Positions 7,738 to 12,573 of a DNA stretch of 12,573 nucleotides are shown here, piece after piece. This DNA is from Candidatus Schekmanbacteria bacterium. Lineage in GTDB: Bacteria > CSSED10-310 > JACPHN01. How positions within the stretch are numbered: the first letter of the stretch is position 1; the number at the start of each line of letters is the position of its first letter. The position numbers and the translations under genes are program-made. The notes under the pieces were generated by a model. The model saw nothing but the letters and a program-made list of their open reading frames with translations. It made no database searches and was not told where the DNA came from. The stretch is taken from the NCBI GenBank assembly GCA_016188575.1, contig JACPHN010000187.1:1-12573 (forward strand), in the 5' to 3' direction.

Positions 7738-7785
7738 GACGATCATTGTGTCCCGTCGCACGTGTGCGAGCTATGACAATTGTCA
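7738..7785 (-). promoter_or_regulatory. Candidate class II FNR/DNR-type promoter of the nap operon
   Basis: The perfect 12-bp palindrome TGACAATTGTCA (7774-7785) matches the core of Crp/Fnr-family anaerobic sites (TGA-N6-TCA; DNR/NNR-type TTGAC-N4-GTCAA with 8 of 10 positions). On the minus strand a -10 hexamer CACAAT occupies 7750-7745 (4 of 6 matches). Counting the hexamer as -12 to -7 places +1 at 7738 and the palindrome centre at exactly -41.5, the class II activator position. The -35 position reads TAGCTC, unlike TTGACA, which fits activator dependence. The start codon of orf118 lies 50 bases downstream. The regulator identity is inferred. Confidence 0.6.
7756..7769. promoter_or_regulatory. 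Second inverted repeat in the nap promoter
   Basis: TCGCAC-GT-GTGCGA is a perfect 14-bp inverted repeat lying at about -18 to -31, between the FNR-like palindrome and the -10 element. A protein bound here would cover the promoter spacer. No known nap regulator consensus that I recall (NarL/NarP, ModE, FNR, NsrR) fits, so the binder is unknown. Confidence 0.4.
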
Positions 7786-8041
7786 GGGCTTGGGCGACCA
7801 ATCAGGATGCCGGCCTTCAACGCGTGATGCACATTGTCGCACCCGCACCCGTATTTCGGGCGCCGGTGGAATGTCCGGGCCTCGGGCTAGCACGCCACGG
7901 CATTCCAGGAGCCCAAAAGCCGCCTGGCATGCGAGATGTGCTGGAGCCAGCGTCGCCAAAGTGTAAAGCACATTCGACCGGCGCCGGCAATGCGGGGTGC
8001 CCCTGCCACTCGGTCACCGGTTGCAAAGGCCACCAAGGGGT
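7786..8041. other. Intergenic stretch without a recognised gene
   Basis: No frame here gives a protein with recognisable motifs. The open frames on the minus strand are products of repeat content and high GC. At 7961-7985 there is a degenerate copy of the repeat tail: GTGTAAAG, two differing bases' context, then CATTCG and a GC-rich end. It matches the inverted copy at 10546-10570 at 22 of 25 positions and lacks the hairpin head found with the other copies. Confidence 0.5.
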
Positions 8042-8213
8042 CGCCAGGTGCCGCGTGCAGGCCCTGACCGAGGCAATTGGCGGTCGCCAGGTGCCGCGTG
8101 CAAGCCGTGACCGAGGCAATTGGCGGTCGCCAGGTGCCGCGAGCAAGCCCTGACCGAGGCAATTAGCGGTCGCCGGGTGCCGCGTGCAAGCCGTGACCGA
8201 GGCACCGCATGAC
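8042..8213. repeat. Tandem repeat, four copies of a 43-bp unit
   Basis: Copies start at 8042, 8085, 8128 and 8171, exactly 43 bases apart. Each opens CGCCAGGTGCCGCGTGCA (last copy CGCCGGGTGC) and continues with CTGACCGAGGCAATTGGCGGT or close variants. The fourth copy diverges after GACCGAGGCA, and a short fifth start (ACCGGGTGCCGCG) follows at about 8215. Copies abut with no unique spacers, so this is not CRISPR. The period is not a multiple of three, so it does not encode a repeated peptide. CGGTC at each junction can pair with GACCG inside the next unit, giving repeated stem-loops. Confidence 0.92.
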
Positions 8214-8279
8214 CACCGGGTGCCGCGCTCAGCCATTGCAGGAGCCAATTCGCGCTGGCCGTTGGGGTTTGCAGGGTGC

Positions 8280-8309
8280 AGAAGGGGCACGATGAATCGC
8301 GCCCCTTCT
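8280..8309. repeat. REP-like hairpin (head palindrome of the dispersed family)
   Basis: Arms AGAAGGGGCACGA (8280-8292) and TCGCGCCCCTTCT (8297-8309) pair at 12 of 13 positions around a TGAA loop. The centre is the same GGGGCGCGA-TGAA-TCGCGCCCC core seen at 10670-10691. It lies about 80 bases past the stop of the minus-strand gene ending at 8387 and may protect or end that transcript. There is no T tract. Confidence 0.8.
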
Positions 8310-8386
8310 CGGATTGACCGCGGCATCTTGAGCGGCTGACGAATGGATGAGTCGCGGCGCGGCGTCTTTTTCGCTCACCACAGCCG

Positions 8387-9976
8387 TTATCTGCGTCGCG
8401 ATATCAGGCCACCGCCGAGGATCGCCAGGAGCAGGCAGCCTATCCCGCGGATCGGCACGGGCGGCGGCGTCGTCTCGAATAACGCCGTAAAGGCATCCAG
8501 ACTTTGCGCGGTTGGTAACTCCACTTCGTCCGCCTGGTCCACCGCAAATGTCGCCTTGCCATAATACGTTCCGGCAACGAGGACCTCTCCAGCGATGGTG
8601 TTGACCGCCACGGCCGTACCGGCCCGCAGCAGCCCCGTAAGCTCGATGTTCCCTTTCCCCATCTCGGCCCAGTCCAGCAGCCCGGTTTCTCCGTACGAGG
8701 CGACAAAGATCGCGGATCCCGACAGGGATCCGGCATTGAGCACTGTTTCATTCGCTTCGCCCGCGCCGAAGGTAGCCGTGCCGGCAATCGTCCCGGTCAC
8801 CACCGGCGCCCCCGACGCGAGTCGCAAGTCGAGGCCGAGACCCGCATCGTCCTTGCTCCCGCCGGCGGTCTTGACCCACTCCAGATTGGCGCTGTTCGTG
8901 TACCGAGCGAGGAAGATATCCGATCCGCCGCTGCTACTGACGTCATCTCTGCCCAGAGGCGCGCCGAAGGTCGCGGTGCCTCTGAACGATCCCGTCATCA
9001 GAATGGAACCGCCGGCGCCGGCGATCGCGATGCGCCCGGAGAGATCGTCGTCGCTCCCACCTGCCTGGGTCACCCAGGCCATGTTGCCGTCGTCGTCGGA
9101 CCCGTACAGGAAGATATCGGTCCCCCCGCGCGAGCTCAGCATGTTTTGCTGAGGCGTACCGGCGGCGAACGTCGCGTCGCCGCTGAACGATCCCGCGGCC
9201 ACGATCCTGGTGGCGCCTGGCACCACGGCAACGTCCGTGGGAGCGTCATCCTCCGCGCTGCCGGCGCCGGTTACCCGCACGAGCGCGCCGCTCGTGTCGA
9301 ACGTCGCAAAAAAGACGTCGGTTCCCCCCGCACTGCCGAGCGTGGTTTCGTTGGGCTCGCCCGGCCCGAACACGGCGTTTTCAGCGTACGTACCGACCAC
9401 GGCGAACCCCCCCGTCGAAAAGATGCCGATGGCGATACCCGCATCGCCCTTTGCGTCATCGGCGCTACCGGCGCGGTGCACCCAGACCAGGTTTCCAAGG
9501 CTGTCGTAGCGTGCGACAAACGCGTCGGACTGTCCCGCGCTGACGACGGTATTGCCCTGACCGAAGTCGACCGTCTCGGAGAAAGACCCCACCACGTAGA
9601 CGTTGCCGTCCGCTTCGTCCACGGCCACATCCAGCCCCGAGTCGGATCCGCCCGCGCCGGCGCTGCGTGCCCAGCGCAGCGTCCCGTCATTATCGTATTG
9701 CGCAAGGAACATGTCGGTCTCGCCGCCGCTATGCAAGGTAGTCTCGTTGGGCTCGCCGGCGCCGAAGACAGCATCGCTGCTGAAGAAGCCGGTCGTGTAG
9801 TAATAGCCTTGCAGGTTGTTGTACGCGGCGGCGAGTGCCGTATCCAGCCCCGAACCTCCCGCGCTGCGAGCCGAGAGCACGTCGCCAGGAGCAGCGACGA
9901 CGTAAGCCGGCGCCGCCGCGCCAAGAGAAATGACCAACAGTGCGAAAACCACCACGCGATCGATTCTGTGCTTCAT
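8387..9976 (-). CDS. Exported seven-repeat beta-propeller-like protein with C-terminal anchor
   Basis: The 529-residue protein starts with a signal peptide (MKHRIDRVVVFALLVISLGA through about AVVAA). Seven repeats of about 67 residues follow, each with a xxxTGxF...ATFGxG strand pair, then SSGGxDxFLARYDxxGxLxWVxxAGGSxDD. The aligned aromatic falls at residues 71, 138, 203, 270, 337, 403 and 477. Seven units suggest a seven-bladed beta-propeller related to SBBP-type repeats. The end (residues 504-529) is a proline-rich PPPVP, a hydrophobic stretch and RRR, resembling PEP/IPTL-CTERM sorting signals. It is likely surface-attached. The open frame extends to 10249, but ATG at 9976 has the signal peptide directly after it and GAGGGGA just upstream. 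Specific function and ligand are unknown. Confidence 0.82.
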   Translation of the reverse strand: MKHRIDRVVVFALLVISLGAAAPAYVVAAPGDVLSARSAGGSGLDTALAAAYNNLQGYYYTTGFFSSDAVFGAGEPNETTLHSGGETDMFLAQYDNDGTLRWARSAGAGGSDSGLDVAVDEADGNVYVVGSFSETVDFGQGNTVVSAGQSDAFVARYDSLGNLVWVHRAGSADDAKGDAGIAIGIFSTGGFAVVGTYAENAVFGPGEPNETTLGSAGGTDVFFATFDTSGALVRVTGAGSAEDDAPTDVAVVPGATRIVAAGSFSGDATFAAGTPQQNMLSSRGGTDIFLYGSDDDGNMAWVTQAGGSDDDLSGRIAIAGAGGSILMTGSFRGTATFGAPLGRDDVSSSGGSDIFLARYTNSANLEWVKTAGGSKDDAGLGLDLRLASGAPVVTGTIAGTATFGAGEANETVLNAGSLSGSAIFVASYGETGLLDWAEMGKGNIELTGLLRAGTAVAVNTIAGEVLVAGTYYGKATFAVDQADEVELPTAQSLDAFTALFETTPPPVPIRGIGCLLLAILGGGLISRRR

Positions 9977-10039
9977 CCTGGCTGTCCCCTCGACGTTGTC
10001 GTTGCACCGCGCGATGCGAAAGGCGGCGCGGCTCTGGAG

Positions 10040-10074
10040 CATGCACAGTATATCCAATGCGATCCGCATGCAAA
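10040..10074 (-). promoter_or_regulatory. Candidate promoter of the propeller gene with operator-like inverted repeat
   Basis: On the minus strand TATACT (10052-10047, 5 of 6) is a good -10 element, and TTTGCA (10074-10069, 4 of 6) lies 16 bases upstream as -35. The predicted start is near 10040, giving a leader of about 64 bases. In the spacer sits a perfect inverted repeat ATGCG-ATC-CGCAT (10057-10069). Two GCATGC palindromes (10039-10044 and 10066-10071) bracket the -10 element, 27 bases apart. A repressor could bind here. No direct evidence exists beyond sequence. Confidence 0.5.
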
Positions 10075-10300
10075 AGCGGTCGCGCCGCACGCAGGGAGCC
10101 GCGGGGGGCGCTCCCGATCCATGCGCCGGCACCGCGGGCGGAGCGGCTGGATAGCGAGCTCCTGCATGGGCAGGCGTGGCCGACTCGACCAGCCGCGCCT
10201 GGTGCTTACTTGCGTAGGCTTGCGATAGCATTCCCGAGCTGCGAGCCATTCACTTCACGCTTACGCCAAACGGGCCGCGGATCAGCGGCAGGGTGGAGGC

Positions 10301-10464
10301 GAGCCCAGCTTCTCACTCGGCGGCCTGTCGAAGCTCTTGGCCTGTCCCCAGCTCAAGCTGGGGTGGATTGCCATGTCCGGCGATCTGGCGGCGCGCTCGC
10401 GAGTGCGCGAGGGCCTGGAGCTCGTCGCCGACACCTACCTGTCGGTGGGCACCCCGGTGCAGGT
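10301..10464 (+). pseudogene. Fragment of a class I/II PLP-dependent aminotransferase
   Basis: Reading plus from 10301 gives SFSLGGLSKLLACPQLKLGW, then IAMSGDLAARSRVREGLELV and ADTYLSVGTPVQ. This matches the stretch around the PLP-binding lysine (GLSK) and the following QLKLGWI...ELIADTYLSVSTPVQ of alanine/aspartate-type aminotransferases. After VQ, homology ends and a stop occurs at 10493. Upstream in the same frame (YAKRAADQRQGG) there is no recognisable aminotransferase sequence and no proper start. About 55 codons of a gene usually near 400 codons remain. It is a remnant left by deletion or transfer, on the opposite strand to its neighbours. Confidence 0.72.
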
Positions 10465-10509
10465 GAGAAATGCTTTGGCGTTACCCTCTTTCTGACTCAT
10501 CCCGGGTGC

Positions 10510-10526
10510 GCGGGCCTCCGGCCCGC
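10510..10526. repeat. Small REP-like hairpin
   Basis: GCGGGCC (10510-10516) and GGCCCGC (10520-10526) pair perfectly over 7 bp around TCC. It lies 20 bases left of the MITE-like element. Palindromes of this kind are common intergenic repeats in GC-rich proteobacteria. I cannot count its copies in the genome from this window. Confidence 0.5.
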
Positions 10527-10545
10527 ATCCTCAGTGCCAAGAGTG

Positions 10546-10754
10546 GGCGTCGGCCGAATGAGCTTTACACCTGAGGCCGCCACGCAGGGGCGCGACTTAT
10601 CGCGCCCGGTCGTCGCGGCCGGTAATCCGGGCGGATCATTCTCGGCCCGATGATCCCCAGCCCGGCATTGGGGCGCGATGAATCGCGCCCCCCCCGCGCC
10701 GAACCTGCGGCGTGAAGAAGTGTAAAGGACGAAACCGGACATTCGGCCGACGCC
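10546..10754. mobile_element. MITE-like 209-bp element with perfect 15-bp terminal inverted repeats
   Basis: The left end GGCGTCGGCCGAATG (10546-10560) is the exact reverse complement of the right end CATTCGGCCGACGCC (10740-10754). Further inside, CTTTACAC (10563-10570) mirrors GTGTAAAG (10720-10727), and two REP-like hairpins mirror each other: GGGGCGCGA-CTTA-TCGCGCCC (10587-10607) and GGGGCGCGA-TGAA-TCGCGCCCC (10670-10691). The right half recurs at 126-203. No coding capacity for a transposase is present and no clear target duplication flanks it. It could be a MITE mobilised in trans or a BIME-like pair of inverted repeats. Confidence 0.65.
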
Positions 10755-10842
10755 TGTCTTCTTTGCCAAACATGGGCTGTTCTCACTGACCGCAGCCAAT
10801 GCTGAGGCCTGTCAATCCTCTCGCAGGTAATACCACCAACCG

Positions 10843-10922
10843 GAGGGCCCAGTGCGGGAAATCCCCACGCTGGGTTCGGAGGGGGGAGGGGCCGGGAGTA
10901 ACCGGCCCTTCCTACCCCTATC
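10843..10922 (+). ncRNA. Decayed 3' end of a group II intron (domains V and VI)
   Basis: Positions 10843-10877 resemble domain V: GAGGGCCCAG, GTGCGGGAAATCCCCAC as a tetraloop-like hairpin, and CTGGGTTC closing the outer stem. The next bases GGAGGGGGGAGG lead to a domain VI-like stem GGGCCGG-GAGTAA-CCGGCCC (10889-10908) followed by TTCCTACCCCTATC, like class C bacterial intron ends. Domain V normally has AGC opposite GTT; here the triad region reads GGC and one distal stem pair is broken, so it is probably inactive. No reverse transcriptase/maturase gene is visible upstream. The identification rests on remembered family consensus. Confidence 0.45.
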
Positions 10923-11158
10923 AGGCCTGCCGGATTCGCTCGTGGTGAGCGGTGGAGCGTTCGCGCTTTGCGAAATCGCCCGCAACGCGCGTGACGGCCC
11001 ATTTGTAACGCAGCCGGCAAGAAGCGTCGTCGCCTGGCGCGCGCGGCTTGCTCCGCACCGCCGCGAGCTGCACGGAAAGCGCATCACGAAGCCCCCCACC
11101 GAACCTTCCGCCGCAGCGGTCAGCAATCCGACGAAGGTCGGGTTGCCGCGGTTGCAGA
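10923..11158. other. Intergenic stretch downstream of the SBBP-repeat gene
   Basis: No supported gene lies here. Open frames on both strands lack recognisable motifs or a convincing ribosome binding site. No strong terminator hairpin for the gene ending at 11159 was found. Confidence 0.4.
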
Positions 11159-12573
11159 TCATGGCCGGTGGCTTCGCCCGCGGCAGGCCGCCGCGCCGGC
11201 CCAGACCATCAGCGCTGCCGCCAGTGCCGCGATCGACGCGGCGGGGACGACCGGTGCGCTGTCCATGATGGTGACGGTGGCGACGCGTGGGCCGGAGAGC
11301 GCCGCCCCGGCCGATGGGTCGCTCATCGTCACCGTGAACGTCTCCGGGCCCTCGATCGCGCCGTCATCGACGATGGAGACGTATAGTTGCTCCACGACGG
11401 CGCCGTCCTGGGAGCCCGCGGGAAAAACCCAGCTCCCCGCCGTGGGTCCGTAATCCTGGACCGCGTAGGCCGTGCCGTCGCCCGTGGTCAGGAAAGCGCT
11501 GACCTCGGCGGCGCTGGGCTGTCCATCACCCGTGTGCAACCGGACGAACAGCTTGATGGTGCCCTGGCTCTCCCAGGTGGTCATCGCCGCCGGCTCGAGA
11601 CTGATGCCGGCCAGGGCGACGGCGGTGTCGAGTGTCGCCGCATTGCTCGCTGGCCGCTGATCCGGTTGGTCGGCGGTGATGGAGACCTCGATCGTCGCGG
11701 TGCCGGCCTCCGGAGGGGCAGCGAGCGCGAGCGCCACCGTGGCGCTCGCTCCCAGCGGCAGCGCGCCCAGGGCGCAGGTCAGCGGCGCGGTACCGGTGCA
11801 GTCGCCCTGGCTCGGAGTCGCCGAGCCGAAGGTCGCGCCCGCCGGCAGCACCGCCGACAGGGTCACCCCGGTCGCCTCCGCCTCGCCGAGGTTCTCCGCG
11901 GTGAGGCTGTAGCGCAACGGGCCGTTCGCCAGCACCGGGTCCACATCTTCGGTCACCGCGACCGTCAGGTCGGCGGCCGGCGCGAGGCGGACGAGGAACC
12001 CGTCCCGCTCTCCCATGGCGACCGGCTGGATGCCGTCCGCGGTAGTCGGGAAGCCCGGTTGCTCGGTGTATCCCGCGACCAGGGCGTCGCCGCCGCCGGT
12101 GACGGCGACCGCCGTCACCTCTTGCCCCCAGGAGCTGGTGGAGGTCGCGAGGGCCGTGGAGTAAAGCAGCCCGCCGCCGCTGGAGAACCGCGCCGCAAAC
12201 AAGCTCCAAGTGGAAAAGTCGATGAGCGATCCCAGCGTGGGAAAGTCGCTCCCTGCGCCCCAGCCGACCACAACCACGTCGCCGGTGCTGGCGGCGGCGA
12301 TACTCGTCGTCTGCTCGTTCGGGGAGGTCCCGCCGAGATAGGTAGAGAAGCGCAAGCTCGATAGCGTGGCGTCGAAGACGGACACGAAGACGTCCTGGCT
12401 TCCTCCGGCGGCTGTTCCCTGGTAGGCGTCCTTGACGGGGAAGTCGTCCGACTGCGTGATGCCGGCCACCGCGATCTCCCCCGCCGCGGTCACGGCGATC
12501 GCGGTGCACTGGTCGAGCTGGCTCCCGCCCAGAAAGGTGGCGCGCTCGACGCGCGAGCCGTCCGGGTCGAGAA
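11159..12573 (-). CDS. Large exported SBBP-repeat/DUF11/Calx-beta protein, 5' end outside the window
   Basis: The frame is open to the right edge, so only the C-terminal 470 or so residues are present and the true start is not in this window. Visible order: at least three SBBP-type repeats with the pattern DGSRVERATFLGGSQLD, then AGITQSDDFPVKDAYQGT and DVFVSVFD...FSTYLGG. Next is a DUF11-like domain (ADLTVAVTEDVDPVLANGPL, YSLTAENLGEAEATGVTLS, LPAGATFGSATPSQGDC) and a Calx-beta-like domain with DDGAIEGPETFTVTMSDPSA. The end is PVVPAASIAALAAALMVWAG and a basic tail, a candidate C-terminal membrane or sorting anchor. Likely a surface or secreted adhesin-like protein. Shared architecture class and strand link it loosely to the propeller gene at 8387-9976. 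Confidence 0.85.
   Translation of the reverse strand, partial: LDPDGSRVERATFLGGSQLDQCTAIAVTAAGEIAVAGITQSDDFPVKDAYQGTAAGGSQDVFVSVFDATLSSLRFSTYLGGTSPNEQTTSIAAASTGDVVVVGWGAGSDFPTLGSLIDFSTWSLFAARFSSGGGLLYSTALATSTSSWGQEVTAVAVTGGGDALVAGYTEQPGFPTTADGIQPVAMGERDGFLVRLAPAADLTVAVTEDVDPVLANGPLRYSLTAENLGEAEATGVTLSAVLPAGATFGSATPSQGDCTGTAPLTCALGALPLGASATVALALAAPPEAGTATIEVSITADQPDQRPASNAATLDTAVALAGISLEPAAMTTWESQGTIKLFVRLHTGDGQPSAAEVSAFLTTGDGTAYAVQDYGPTAGSWVFPAGSQDGAVVEQLYVSIVDDGAIEGPETFTVTMSDPSAGAALSGPRVATVTIMDSAPVVPAASIAALAAALMVWAGAAACRGRSHRP

Noticed and set aside
8042-8213. CRISPR array
   Set aside because: The 43-bp units abut directly with no variable spacers, and no cas gene is nearby.
7817-8326. Minus-strand open frame of 169 codons through the tandem repeats
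   Set aside because: The repeat period is not a multiple of three, no motif is visible, and the codons follow repeat sequence rather than protein constraint.
9146-10228. Plus-strand open frame of 360 codons across the propeller gene
   Set aside because: It is antisense to the repeat protein and mirrors its repeats. It has no independent motifs.
10812-11162. Minus-strand open frame of 116 codons at the end of the SBBP gene
   Set aside because: It crosses the intron-like hairpins and has no recognisable domain or clear ribosome binding site.
11387-12364. Plus-strand open frame of 325 codons across the SBBP/DUF11 gene
   Set aside because: The arginine-rich translation without motifs is a shadow of the real minus-strand frame.

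Overview
The window is GC-rich and reads as proteobacterial, probably an uncultured gammaproteobacterium. That placement is inference from gene content, palindromic dispersed repeats and PEP/IPTL-like C-terminal anchors. It holds one well-defined metabolic operon for periplasmic nitrate reduction. Around it are secreted or surface repeat proteins, one ECF sigma factor, and intergenic stretches full of repeats and decayed elements.

Left part (1-2382): a minus-strand exported TIM-barrel, glycosidase-like protein with a C-terminal putative collagen-binding-type domain (258-1673) is divergent from a plus-strand ECF sigma factor (1672-2238). Their start codons overlap by two bases. The 3' flank of the glycosidase-like gene carries one copy of a 78-bp dispersed repeat (126-203).

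Centre (2383-7785): a tight minus-strand operon reads orf118-napD-napA-napG-napH-napB. Three junctions are ATGA overlaps (orf118/napD, napD/napA, napH/napB), one is an 11-base overlap (napG/napH) and one is a 10-base gap (napA/napG). NapA is the Mo-bisMGD nitrate reductase, NapB its diheme partner, NapD the Tat signal chaperone, and NapG/NapH the iron-sulfur quinol-oxidising branch. No napC lies in the operon, so electrons probably enter through NapGH. Upstream of orf118, a perfect TGACAATTGTCA palindrome is centred exactly 41.5 bp from the start point implied by a CACAAT -10 element. This is the geometry of a class II FNR/DNR-type anaerobic promoter. A second perfect inverted repeat lies between the two.

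Middle intergenic region (7786-8386): no gene was recognised. It holds four 43-bp tandem repeats and one REP-like hairpin.

Right part (8387-12573): two minus-strand exported repeat proteins. The first (8387-9976) has seven repeats of about 67 residues, which suggests a seven-bladed beta-propeller. The second (11159 to beyond the window) has SBBP-type repeats, a DUF11-like domain and a Calx-beta-like domain. Both end in a proline-marked hydrophobic segment and a basic tail. The roughly 1.2 kb between them contains a candidate promoter with an operator-like inverted repeat, a fragment of an aminotransferase gene, a REP-like hairpin, a 209-bp MITE-like element with perfect 15-bp terminal inverted repeats, and what looks like the decayed 3' end (domains V and VI) of a group II intron.
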